A DNA stretch of 64,000 nt from an uncultured Candidatus Binatia bacterium (GTDB lineage Bacteria > Desulfobacterota > Binatia > UBA9968 > JAJDTQ01): NCBI GenBank assembly GCA_958295985.1, contig OY282432.1, positions 930,001 through 994,000 on the forward strand. Reading direction: 5' to 3'. How positions within the stretch are numbered: position 1 is the stretch's first letter; every line of letters starts with the position of its first letter. The notes beneath the pieces are model-generated. The model did not search any database, had not been told where the DNA came from, and saw only the letters and a list, made by a program, of their open reading frames with translations. The translations under genes were made by a program, and so were the position numbers. This document shows, piece by piece, positions 18,770 to 26,623 of this stretch.

Positions 18770-19018
18770 ATGAAGATAACCATCAAATGCGTTGAATCGA
18801 GTGTGTGGCAGGGAAATGGTATGGGTATGTCCGCCAGCCGATCTATCGTATCTGTCGATGGCAAACGAATTGGCTGTGTTGTGCGTTGGCCCGGCTCTTG
18901 GTCACGCGGCACCGAAGTCATATTTTATCACGACCACTCTCGGATTTCACACTATGGTACAACGGTTCGAGAACTCCGCGAGTGGCTTTCTCGACACATA
19001 TCTGAGTTAACGACATGA
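18770..19018 (+). CDS. Small hypothetical protein
   Basis: An 82-residue frame with ATG at 18770 and a weak AGGAAA ribosome site. The product has mixed polar and aromatic composition and no family I recognise: alternating beta-like strands (IVSVDGKRIGCVV, TEVIFYHD) are followed by an amphipathic C-terminal helix (TVRELREWLSRHI). The stop overlaps by ATGA the start of another frame at 19015 that opens MKKLSKAISDARSGHDL. That second frame soon runs under the convergent restriction gene, so it is probably truncated. The arrangement resembles a short two-gene cassette, such as a toxin-antitoxin relic, but nothing proves this. Confidence 0.4.
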   Translation: MKITIKCVESSVWQGNGMGMSASRSIVSVDGKRIGCVVRWPGSWSRGTEVIFYHDHSRISHYGTTVRELREWLSRHISELTT

Positions 19019-19096
19019 AGAAACTATCCAAGGCCATTTCAGACGCGCGAAGCGGTCATGATCTTCGGGAGGGCCGTTATAGGTATCACCGCGACG

Positions 19097-19996
19097 TCAT
19101 TCCAGCGGCGGCTTGCGGAAGACCTCTCTTTGGTGCCAGTTCACGAAACTCGGGTCAGGATCGAATTGGCGGTTCCGGGGCGGCCGGAGCGGCTTGCCGT
19201 GGAAGTCGAGAAACCATCGGATCGGATCGCTGAGACCGTGGACTTCGCTGGAGACAAGCACCTTGAAGCCCTTGCCGGCGGCTTCCAGACCGAGCGCGCC
19301 TCGGTCGAATGCCTTGTGGTGCAGCCCGCATAACGCCAACCCGTTCGCCACCTCGTCTGGACCGCCGGCGGCATGCCACTTGATGTGCGCGGCTTCGAGA
19401 CCGATCAATTCCTCTCCGAGACGCACGTCGAAGTCACACACGGCGCAACGGCGCTGGTACTCTCGCAGGACGTCACGGCGAAAAGCCGGGTCGCGCGGGC
19501 GGACGGGAGAGTCATGCATCTCCCAGGTACGGGGGATGCCAATGGCGTTGCGGATGTCATCATGCAGGGAATCGGGAAAGTGCCCGTCCAGAAGTTTCTG
19601 CACGGCTTCTCGCACGAGTTCCACGTCGTGGCGCAGAAGGTCGTACACCGGCTGTGGAAGTCCACCCTCCACCTTGCGGTCTCGCAGCTCCCGGACGTGG
19701 AAGTCTCCACTCGATGTAGTGGTCAAGGTCCCATTCTCGGGGATCTCCCAGAGCCCGTCGGCAGGCAGGCGTCCGAACGGAAATTCCGGGTGCAGCGCCT
19801 TGCGAGGCGGACCAAAGCGTTGCAACAGTCCTTTCAACTCGGGCTCGATCTCCGGGTAGGACGCGACGCGCCCCCGGCCGTTGAAGACGCGCCCCAGCGC
19901 CAGAAGGAGCAGTAGGGGCTTGTTCGGTGCGCGCTGCCCGCTGCTCTTCCAGACGTTGATGTCGTCGAGCCTTCCGAGAAATTCGTCGCGTTTCAT
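19097..19996 (-). CDS. Probable phosphorothioate-DNA-dependent HNH restriction endonuclease (type IV)
   Basis: A protein of 299 residues. The N-terminal half matches the sulfur-binding domain seen in ScoMcrA/SprMcrA-type enzymes, which recognise phosphorothioate DNA: near-start WKSSGQRAPNKPLLLLLALGR, then FGPPRKALHPEFPFGRL and DGLWE. The C-terminal half is an HNH nuclease: C184-x2-C187, AAHI with His204, Asn218, C223-x2-H226 H227. Such enzymes cut incoming DNA carrying Dnd-type sulfur modification. No dnd, ssp or methylase gene is visible nearby, as expected for a standalone type IV enzyme. It sits in an accessory patch between the molybdenum hydroxylase and the UbiD cluster. The family call is from memory of the motifs. 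Confidence 0.8.
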   Translation of the reverse strand: MKRDEFLGRLDDINVWKSSGQRAPNKPLLLLLALGRVFNGRGRVASYPEIEPELKGLLQRFGPPRKALHPEFPFGRLPADGLWEIPENGTLTTTSSGDFHVRELRDRKVEGGLPQPVYDLLRHDVELVREAVQKLLDGHFPDSLHDDIRNAIGIPRTWEMHDSPVRPRDPAFRRDVLREYQRRCAVCDFDVRLGEELIGLEAAHIKWHAAGGPDEVANGLALCGLHHKAFDRGALGLEAAGKGFKVLVSSEVHGLSDPIRWFLDFHGKPLRPPRNRQFDPDPSFVNWHQREVFRKPPLE

Positions 19997-20204
19997 TGGG
20001 ACAGAAACCGTTGGAATAGGGCGACAATACTACGGTTCGCCGGCGCGAATCCAGGGAACTTGGCGAAGCCGATCGGGCGTGGCTCAAGGACTTTGCCCGG
20101 TGCTTGTCATTGCGGGGGAATCAGGTCGAACGGGGTGACCCCGCCCTGCATGGCTGGTGGTTCGGGCTGGACATGGATGGCTTGTGGGCGGCCGCGTTGC
20201 CGCG

Positions 20205-21350
20205 CTATCTCTCGATACGGGCGACGAGGTCATCCAGGTTGCAGACGACCTGGGGGCCTCTTTCAAGGTACTCCTTGCTTTGACACACCAGGAATCGCCG
20301 GTCGGCATCGACGAGGTCGGCGTTGGCGTTGAGCCGCGCCAAGTCATCGAGGCCGGGGCGGGTGGTGAGCTTGATCTCAAGCGCCCACAGCTCCGAGTCC
20401 ACCCGGACGATCAGGTCGATCTCACGCTGATCGCTCGTGCGGAGGTGGTACACATCGAATGCGCGGCCGGTATAGTGCAGAGCGGCCAGCACCTGATCGA
20501 TGACGAACCCTTCCCAACTTGCGCCGACCCACGGCTGGCTCAGCAACGCCTTCCGGTCGCGCACGTTCAGCAGCGCGTGGAGCAACCCCGTGTCCCGCCA
20601 GTACACCTTGGGCCGTTTGACAAGACGCTTGCGCAGGTTCGCGTGGTACGCGGGCAGGCGACGGATGAGGAACGCGCCTTCCAGGTAGTCGAGGTAGCCG
20701 TTGACCGTATGGTAGGAGAGCGCCAGGCTCTTTCCGATCTGGCTGGCGTTCCACTCTTGACCGTGGGTCGCCGCGAGCATCTGGAGCAGGCGCTGTGTCG
20801 TCTGCGCGCGAGCCGTCATGCCCCAGTTGGGAAGGTCGCGCTGGGCAAGCAGGTTCAGATAGTCCCGTTGCCAGATCGGAAATCCCTTGCCGCTCAGGAC
20901 GCCGCCATCGGGATAACCGCCGAAAAGCCAAAGCCTCTGCCGTTGTTGGTCGCTCGCGAGTTCGGACCGGTGTAGCGCAGCGAGCTCGACGATGGACAGC
21001 CTTCCGGCGAGGGACTCGGAAACGCGGGTCATCAGGGACGGAGACACCGACCCCAGCAACAGGAAGCGGCCGTTGCGCTTTCGGTCACCGTCGATGGCGC
21101 CGCGCAGGCGCGGAAATACCTCCGGCCACGCCTGGGCTTCGTCCAGAACCACGAGTTCGCGCCCGCTGACGACCTCCTCCCAATCGATGTCCAGGCGCAG
21201 CCGGTCAGACTCCTGCTCGAGGTCGAAGTATCGGCCGCCGAATGAGCGGGCCAGCGTCGTCTTGCCGCATTGACGCGGTCCGACCAGGGCGACGGCGGGA
21301 TAGAACTCCAGCCGGGCGTGCAAGACAGGCGTGATCTTTCGCGACACCAT
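20205..21350 (-). CDS. AAA ATPase with DUF4143 C-terminal domain
   Basis: A protein of 381 residues. An N-terminal P-loop ATPase has Walker A GPRQCGKTTLAR near residue 24, Walker B ELVVLDEAQ near 65, and the sensor block RFLLLGS near 95. After it come a winged-helix-like segment (ASQIGKSLALSYHTVNGYLDYLEGAFLIRRLPAY) and the DUF4143 domain, with the nuclease-like motif DQREIDLIVRVDSELWALEIKLT (E/D...ExK pattern). Relatives are abundant, often accessory genes of unknown role. The start is marked by an overlapping 32-bp palindrome. No toxin or partner gene lies next to it on the same strand. Confidence 0.88.
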   Translation of the reverse strand: MVSRKITPVLHARLEFYPAVALVGPRQCGKTTLARSFGGRYFDLEQESDRLRLDIDWEEVVSGRELVVLDEAQAWPEVFPRLRGAIDGDRKRNGRFLLLGSVSPSLMTRVSESLAGRLSIVELAALHRSELASDQQRQRLWLFGGYPDGGVLSGKGFPIWQRDYLNLLAQRDLPNWGMTARAQTTQRLLQMLAATHGQEWNASQIGKSLALSYHTVNGYLDYLEGAFLIRRLPAYHANLRKRLVKRPKVYWRDTGLLHALLNVRDRKALLSQPWVGASWEGFVIDQVLAALHYTGRAFDVYHLRTSDQREIDLIVRVDSELWALEIKLTTRPGLDDLARLNANADLVDADRRFLVCQSKEYLERGPQVVCNLDDLVARIER

Positions 21351-21352
21351 CC

Positions 21353-21384
21353 TTGCATTTTAGAAATGTATTTCTATTTTGCAA
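21353..21384 (-). promoter_or_regulatory. Palindrome overlapping the promoter of the DUF4143 ATPase gene
   Basis: A 32-bp imperfect palindrome with outer arms TTGCA/TGCAA and inner arms AGAAAT/ATTTCT. On the minus strand it also holds TTGCAA, a 16-base spacer and TAAAAT, a fair sigma70 promoter. The ATG begins two bases beyond, so the transcript would be nearly leaderless. A repressor bound here would block transcription, which suggests autoregulation (inference). Confidence 0.55.
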
Positions 21385-21425
21385 GAGCAGGCAAGACACG
21401 ACGCTGGGGCGTCCGCGTATCCGCG

Positions 21426-22841
21426 TCACCCCTTCAGATACTCTCCGTACTTCTCCAGCACCCGCTCCTTCAGTTCCGGGCTGGCGCCGGAGACCGGGGG
21501 GAAGTCCTTGGCCCATTCGAACGGGCGGCAGGCGTCGATGATGGCGCGGGAGTTGAGGCCCTTCTGGTCGCGGGGGATGATGGGGTCCAGGGGGCCGCTC
21601 CAGGTCCTTCGGAGGATGTCGATGGAGTCGGCGGGGTTGCAGCGGGTGCACATGGCCCACAGCACGTCGTTCAGGTCGGCCACGTCGATGTCGTCGTCCA
21701 CCACCACCACGTAGCGGCCGAGGTAGGCGCCGGTGTGGTTCTGGCTGGCAATGAGGGCGGCCTGCTTGGCATGGCCGGGGTAGCGCTGGCGGATGGACAC
21801 CGCGGTGAAGAAGCGGTTCTGGTAGCAGGCGACGCCGGTCACGTCGGGGACGCCGGCCTTCTCCATGGAATCCCAGATGAACGCGGCCCGCACCAGCGAG
21901 GTGCAGCCGTCGGCGCCGGGCAGCGGGCGGTACGGCGGCGAGCCGGTGAGGATGGGGTTGTTGCGGTACATCAGGCTCTTGACGTGGACCACCGGCTCCT
22001 GGCGCGAGCCGCTGGCGTAGTAACCGGTCCACTCGCCGAAGGGGCCTTCCTCGCGGGTCTCGTCGGGCATGATCTCGCCCTCGATGGCGATCTCTGCGTG
22101 GGCCGGAATCGGCAAGCCGGTGAACTCGCCGCGGATGACATCCACGGGCGCGCCCTTGATGCCGCCGGCATAATCCAGCTCCTGCTCGCCCCAGGGGATC
22201 TGCCGGGAGGCCAGCAGGAACAGCAGCGGGTCCTGTCCGAAGGAGATGGCGACCTTGAGGGGCTTGTTCCGGTCGAAGGACTTCTGGCGGTGGATGCGCC
22301 CGTGCTTGCCCGGCGAGATGTAGACGGCGAGGCGGTCGGCCTCGTGGACCATGGTGCGGTACACGCCCATGTTCACCCAGCCCTCGTCCGGGTCCTGGGT
22401 CATGACCACGTGGGCGGTGCCGATGTAGCGGCCGCCGTCTTCGTCGTGCCACTTGGGCACCGGCAGCTTCAGCAGGTCGATGTCCTTGCCGGTGAACACG
22501 TTCTCGTAGAGCGGGCTCTCGTCAACGTATTGCGGGGGGATCAGCGCCGGGTTGTTGAGGCGTTCCTTCCAGGCGACGATGAACTCGTTGCGGGTGATGT
22601 CCGTGGGCAGGTTGGTGGTGAGGGCGGCGCGCTTGAGGGACTCCACCATGCCCACCAGCACCCGGTGCCCTTCGGGATAGTCCTTGACGTTGTCGAACAG
22701 CAGCGCGGGCGCGTCCTGCCCGCGTCCGGCCACCTCCGCCAGCGCACCGATCTCCAGGTTCCAGTCACAGCCGGGGACCCGGCGAAGCTCGCCCATGGCA
22801 TCCACCTGCTCAAGCCACTCTCGCAAATCCCTGTAGGACAT
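21426..22841 (-). CDS. UbiD family (prenyl-FMN) decarboxylase
   Basis: A protein of 471 residues, the size of UbiD-type non-oxidative (de)carboxylases of aromatic or alpha,beta-unsaturated acids, which use prenylated FMN. It starts YRDLREWLEQVDAMGELRRV like other members. The cofactor and acid-base region is DETREEGPFGEWTGYYA (near residues 225-241), and the metal-ligand loop includes SIRQRYPGHAKQAA near 315. No UbiX prenyltransferase is in the window, so the cofactor must be made elsewhere. It is the last gene of a minus-strand set with DUF35, a thiolase-like protein and a small molybdopterin-fold protein, suggesting degradation of an acyl-CoA or aromatic acid. Confidence 0.92.
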   Translation of the reverse strand: MSYRDLREWLEQVDAMGELRRVPGCDWNLEIGALAEVAGRGQDAPALLFDNVKDYPEGHRVLVGMVESLKRAALTTNLPTDITRNEFIVAWKERLNNPALIPPQYVDESPLYENVFTGKDIDLLKLPVPKWHDEDGGRYIGTAHVVMTQDPDEGWVNMGVYRTMVHEADRLAVYISPGKHGRIHRQKSFDRNKPLKVAISFGQDPLLFLLASRQIPWGEQELDYAGGIKGAPVDVIRGEFTGLPIPAHAEIAIEGEIMPDETREEGPFGEWTGYYASGSRQEPVVHVKSLMYRNNPILTGSPPYRPLPGADGCTSLVRAAFIWDSMEKAGVPDVTGVACYQNRFFTAVSIRQRYPGHAKQAALIASQNHTGAYLGRYVVVVDDDIDVADLNDVLWAMCTRCNPADSIDILRRTWSGPLDPIIPRDQKGLNSRAIIDACRPFEWAKDFPPVSGASPELKERVLEKYGEYLKG

Positions 22842-22917
22842 GATTGCTTTCCTCTCCCGGGAACGCCTGCTCAGGGTCCGAATCCGGCTTTCTCGGTTCC
22901 CCGGTCATGCGCGCCCG

Positions 22918-22960
22918 CTCCGTGATCCCCGCGGAAGCGGGAATCAGGATGGGGTGGGCC
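22918..22960. repeat. Dispersed repeat, TTCCCGCTTCCGCGGG type
   Basis: On the minus strand the block reads CCCACCCCA, then GATTCCCGCTTCCGCGGGGATC, an inverted repeat of 8-9 bp arms. It overlaps the DUF35 stop codon (22944-22946) and shapes that protein's last residues. The same order of parts occurs at 6115-6156. Confidence 0.5.
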
Positions 22961-23357
22961 GGAACTTCGGTAGCGACATGTCGTCGGTGATGTCCTCGAA
23001 GCTGACTTCCACGGGCATGTCGCAGCGGACCTCTTCCGGCTTGCATCCGATGACGTTGGACAGCATGCGCGCGCCTTCGTCGAGCTCGATGACTCCCACC
23101 ACGTAGGGAAGCTCGTCCTTGAAGCCGGGATGATAGGCGCGGTGATAGATGACGAAGGAGAACACCCTGCCCTTGCCCGACACCGGTTTCCAGTCATAGG
23201 CGTCGGAGGTGCACTCGGAGCACACCTCGGCCGGCGGGAACCGGAAGGCGTTGCACTCCCGGCATTGCTGCAACTTCAGTTCGTGGTTTCGGGCGGCTTC
23301 CCAGTAGAGCCGGGAATCTTCGGACGGCGTTGGAATGGGTTTGGCGTAGTCGCTCAC
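22944..23357 (-). CDS. DUF35 zinc-ribbon OB-fold protein, thiolase partner
   Basis: A protein of 137 residues. A rubredoxin-like zinc ribbon (CxxC at about 33-36, CRECNAF, and about 46-49, CSEC) is followed by an OB-fold rich in beta strands (GRVFSFVIYHRAYHPGF, PYVVGVIELDEGARML). Such proteins bind the acyl-CoA of thiolase-superfamily partners and stabilise or channel between enzymes. It lies directly after the thiolase-like gene on the minus strand, separated by 90 bases that include a palindrome (23396-23423). The final residues come from a dispersed repeat that also supplies the stop codon. Confidence 0.9.
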   Translation of the reverse strand: MSDYAKPIPTPSEDSRLYWEAARNHELKLQQCRECNAFRFPPAEVCSECTSDAYDWKPVSGKGRVFSFVIYHRAYHPGFKDELPYVVGVIELDEGARMLSNVIGCKPEEVRCDMPVEVSFEDITDDMSLPKFRPTPS

Positions 23358-23395
23358 GGCAGTCTCCTGTTCATCGCGCTTCGCCGCGGGTATCA

Positions 23396-23423
23396 GCGCA
23401 GGAGGTTTGAAACCTGCCTGCGC
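23396..23423. repeat. GC-rich palindrome between thiolase and DUF35 genes
   Basis: GCGCAGG and CCTGCGC form the outer arms and GGTTT/AAACC the inner arms. It is the same architecture as the GGGCGGGTTT...AACCCGCCC elements elsewhere, but with A/T-shifted arms, so probably an older or variant copy. Confidence 0.6.
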
Positions 23424-23447
23424 CCGGACATCACGCTAAACGCGACA

Positions 23448-24584
23448 CTAGTTCCTCAATATCAGCGTGGAGTGGCACACGGCGTTGCCGCCGTTGCCGC
23501 TGACGATGGCGGTCTCGGCGTCCTTGACCTGACGCGGACCGCATTCGCCGCGCAACTGGCGCACCCCTTCGACGATCTGGAGCATGCCTTCGATGTAGCA
23601 CTCGGACAGCATGCCGCCGGAGGTGTTGGTGGGCAGCTCGCCTCCCAGCTCCAGGCGGCCGCCGCTCACGAACGGGCCCCCTTCACCTTTCTTGCAGAAG
23701 CCGTAGTCCTCCAGGGTGGCCATGAGGATGTAGGTGAAGCAGTCGTAGATCTGGGCGGTGTCGATGTCCCTGGGGGTGATGCCGGCCATGGCGAAGGCCC
23801 GGGCGCCGGAGTCCCTGGCGCCCAACTCGGTCATGTGGTCGCCGTAGATGTAGCCGCGGGAGTTGTTGGCGCGGCCCATGCCCATGACGTACACCGGCCG
23901 CTGCTTCATGTCCCGGGCGCGCTCCGCGGAGGTGACGATGACCGCGGCGGCGCCGTCGCTCCGGAGGCAACAGTCGAACAGGTGGAACGGCCACACGATC
24001 CAGCGCGAGTTGTGGTAGTCCTCGAGGGTCATGGGGTCGCGCATCTGGGCCACGGGGTTCAGTTGCGCGTGCTTGCGGCAGGCCACGGCGACGGCGCCCA
24101 TGTGGTCGTGGGTGGTACCGTACTCGTGCATGTGCCGGGTGAGCCCGAGGGCATGCTGTCCGGCGGCGCCGAACAGGCCGTACTCCGGGCCGAACTCGCC
24201 GCCGCCGTCGCCCCTTCCGGGCGTCTTGCGCGTTGCGCCCTTGTCGCCGTGCACGCACAGCACGGTCTTGCAGAAGCCCGCCTCGATGGCGGCCGCGGCC
24301 AGTTGCACCATGAGACAGGAGGTCGCCCCGCCCGAGGACACCGAGACGCCGAAGGCCGTGTCGATGCCCAGCCGCTCGGAAAGCATCTGGTGGTGCACCC
24401 GCACGGCGCCGAGCAGGTGGCTATGGGTGATGACCGCGTCGACATCGGTCTTCTTGAGGCCGGCGTCGTCGAGCGCGGCCTTGACCGCGGTCGCCTGCAA
24501 GCCGTAGTCGCTCAGCTCGGGCACCTTCCCCAGCGGCGAGTGACCCACGCCCACGATTGCGTATTTGTCCTTGAGTGAGGCCAT
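23448..24584 (-). CDS. Thiolase-superfamily protein (SCP2/acetyl-CoA acetyltransferase-like)
   Basis: A protein of 378 residues with thiolase fold blocks: YAIVGVGHSPLGKVPELSDYGLQATAVKAALDDAGL at the start, then QIYDCFTYILMATLEDYGFC, NTSGGMLSECYIEGM and GNGGNAVCHSTLIL at the end. The position of the usual N-terminal nucleophile (CASG) reads SVSSGGATSC, so the nucleophilic cysteine seems replaced by serine. The protein may then act as a Claisen or retro-aldol type enzyme or as a lipid-transfer-like partner rather than a classical thiolase. It starts immediately after the stop of the small molybdopterin-fold gene and is followed by DUF35, the expected complex partner. Confidence 0.85.
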   Translation of the reverse strand: MASLKDKYAIVGVGHSPLGKVPELSDYGLQATAVKAALDDAGLKKTDVDAVITHSHLLGAVRVHHQMLSERLGIDTAFGVSVSSGGATSCLMVQLAAAAIEAGFCKTVLCVHGDKGATRKTPGRGDGGGEFGPEYGLFGAAGQHALGLTRHMHEYGTTHDHMGAVAVACRKHAQLNPVAQMRDPMTLEDYHNSRWIVWPFHLFDCCLRSDGAAAVIVTSAERARDMKQRPVYVMGMGRANNSRGYIYGDHMTELGARDSGARAFAMAGITPRDIDTAQIYDCFTYILMATLEDYGFCKKGEGGPFVSGGRLELGGELPTNTSGGMLSECYIEGMLQIVEGVRQLRGECGPRQVKDAETAIVSGNGGNAVCHSTLILRN

Positions 24585-25061
24585 CTAGTTGCCCTCCCGG
24601 CGCTCCCGCTCATGCAGTCCGGCGTGTTTCCTCGGTGTCGTGGGGCGCGTGTCCTTGCCCCGTCCTTTCGTCAGCCGGAGAGTGCCCACGAATTTCACGT
24701 TGGCGCAAGCGTCGGCGCCGCCGGTGGCGCAGCCCTCGTCGTCGGGGATGAGGAAACGCAACGGGCCGCCCTTGTCCCTGGGCAACGGCTCTTCCCCGAC
24801 GCGGTAGGCGATGACCGCCTGGCGCAGCGCCTCCAGCGGAACGCTGGCGGCGAACCCGCCGTCAGTGGATTCCACCGTGACGTGGTCGAGTTCCGGGTCC
24901 GGTTGCAGCCGGTCGAGGATGGCCTGAAGCGTCACCGCGCCGCCGACACGGCCGGGAATCAGCGCGCCCACGTCGTCGATCTGCCCGCCTAACTCGGCAA
25001 GCTGCCGGAAATCCAGCTCTTGCGCCGGTTTACCTTCCTGTTCGATGCGAAGGCCGCTCAT
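24585..25061 (-). CDS. Small molybdopterin-dependent oxidoreductase-fold protein (sulfite-oxidase fold), no visible Mo ligand
   Basis: A protein of 158 residues. The central part fits the sulfite-oxidase type molybdopterin fold: GGAVTLQAILDRL, VTVESTDGGFAASVPLEAL, then VGEEPLPRDKGGPLRFLIPDDEG and ANVKFVGTLRLTKG. The usual N-terminal part carrying the cysteine ligand of molybdenum is missing, so catalysis is doubtful; cysteines occur only in GCATGGADAC. The tail is rich in R, K and E. The start is ATG 25061 with GGGGGA upstream. Its stop codon abuts the thiolase ATG with no gap, so the two are translationally linked; it may be a structural or sensing partner. Confidence 0.65.
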   Translation of the reverse strand: MSGLRIEQEGKPAQELDFRQLAELGGQIDDVGALIPGRVGGAVTLQAILDRLQPDPELDHVTVESTDGGFAASVPLEALRQAVIAYRVGEEPLPRDKGGPLRFLIPDDEGCATGGADACANVKFVGTLRLTKGRGKDTRPTTPRKHAGLHERERREGN

Positions 25062-25240
25062 GATCTGTCCCCCATGCATGGCTCTCGAGAAACCCGTGTC
25101 GTGTTCCGAACCAGCGCGACAAGTATCGCAATGGGAGCCTAAGCCATCGCCAAGGGGAAACGCAAGGCTTGGCCAAGTGGGCATTCCCGCGCATCGTGTC
25201 CGCGGTCTGACGGAGGCGATTCCGGCAAGGGGACCCGGCC

Positions 25241-26605
25241 TCACCCTCCGGCGGCGCGGAACGCCTCCTCGGTGCAGGAGGCCAGCAGCCGGTCCTGGGA
25301 GTGGTCCAGGGCGAACACGCGGAATTTGACGATCTTGGACGGGATGTAGGCGAACAGCTCGGCCATGGACTCCTTGGTGATGTCGCCAGTGGACGGGTCG
25401 TAGGTGTGGATCTGCTTCTTGCCCATGGCCATGGGATTCTCCGGCCGCGAGTCCTGGCTCGCGATGTCCACGTGATAGACCAAGTCCCGTTTCTCCGGCG
25501 GCAGCACGCCCCGGATACGGGTCTTCCAATCCTGGACCCCGATGACGTCGAGCCCGCCCTCCACCTCCGCCGCGGACAGGGTCCTCTCGTAGGCCAGCCG
25601 CCACTTGAGATCCCGGTCGAGGACGCGGCCCCACTCGCGGCCCAGCGGAGTCCCGAGGTCGCGCCATCGGGACACCTCCTGCAACAGCGACCAGTCCGTC
25701 AGGTGCAGGTACCGTCCCATGTGGTCCAGAGGATTTCCCGGCGCGATCCGGGCCATGGTTTCCGGGAACAACTCCTGGAGGTGCGCGTCGATGGCCCGGG
25801 TGGTGCGGTGAAAGTAGACGTTTTCGTAGAGGTACTTGCGCGCGTTCAGGAACATGGTGAGGGCGCCCTCGCCGGAACGGTGCAGCGTCAGTCCCTTGGG
25901 TGAGACGAAGGTGTAGTAGATGAGCCGTTCCCGGTCGATGGGTCCCACCGCCACGCCGCACATGTACGAATCGCGCGACACGTAGTCGAGATTGTCGAAG
26001 GTCAGGATGCCGTTGGTCAGGGGTTGGAGCAAGCGCAGCCACCGGGGTTTCGTCGGATCGTCCGCGGCGTCCTTCTTGATGGGGAAGGCGACGTCGTCGG
26101 GGTCGAGCTCTTCTCCCGCGGCAAACGGGCCCGTGGGGCTGCGGCGGATGCCGCGAATGATCTCCCCCAGATGCTCGCGGATGATGACCTGACTGATGTC
26201 TTCGTGGATCAGGCCGTGCTGGCTGAGGAAGTGATTGTCAAAGAAATGGCAGAACGGACCGTGGCCGACGTCGTGCAGCAGGCCGGTGACGCGCATGTAC
26301 TCTTCGACGTACGCGGGGGACGGGCACTCCTCCCCCAGCACCTTGCGCAACGAGGGGTAGAGGCCGCGGGCGAAGGTGCCGGCCAAGTGCATGGCGCCGA
26401 GACAGTGCTGGAAACGACTGTGCTCGGCCGAAGGATAGACCCAGCGGGCACTCTGAAGCTGGAAGATGTACCGGAGGCGCTGGAACCAGGGGGAATCGAT
26501 CAGATGCTTTTCCGTGACCTCGCCGGCGCCGTTGGGGACAGTGAAAGGAACATAGTGGTGGATCGGGTCGGCGATGAGGGAGCACCCGGTGTATTCGTCA
26601 CGCAT
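25241..26605 (-). CDS. HD-domain phosphohydrolase (dNTPase/SAMHD1-like)
   Basis: A protein of 454 residues resembling bacterial HD phosphohydrolases of the YwfO/SAMHD1 type. The metal site is visible as H62 in SAEHSRFQHCLG, the pair HD in GLLHDVGHGPFCHFFD (near 110), and a later D in FDNLDYVSRDSYMCG near 206. Blocks such as DSPWFQRLRYIFQL before the first histidine are typical of the group. Substrates in relatives are dNTPs or other nucleotides; here it is not determined. It follows archease by 18 bases on the minus strand and is separated from the molybdopterin-fold gene by 179 bases. Confidence 0.85.
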   Translation of the reverse strand: MRDEYTGCSLIADPIHHYVPFTVPNGAGEVTEKHLIDSPWFQRLRYIFQLQSARWVYPSAEHSRFQHCLGAMHLAGTFARGLYPSLRKVLGEECPSPAYVEEYMRVTGLLHDVGHGPFCHFFDNHFLSQHGLIHEDISQVIIREHLGEIIRGIRRSPTGPFAAGEELDPDDVAFPIKKDAADDPTKPRWLRLLQPLTNGILTFDNLDYVSRDSYMCGVAVGPIDRERLIYYTFVSPKGLTLHRSGEGALTMFLNARKYLYENVYFHRTTRAIDAHLQELFPETMARIAPGNPLDHMGRYLHLTDWSLLQEVSRWRDLGTPLGREWGRVLDRDLKWRLAYERTLSAAEVEGGLDVIGVQDWKTRIRGVLPPEKRDLVYHVDIASQDSRPENPMAMGKKQIHTYDPSTGDITKESMAELFAYIPSKIVKFRVFALDHSQDRLLASCTEEAFRAAGG

Positions 26606-26623
26606 GGAGCGCCTCGTTGGCGG

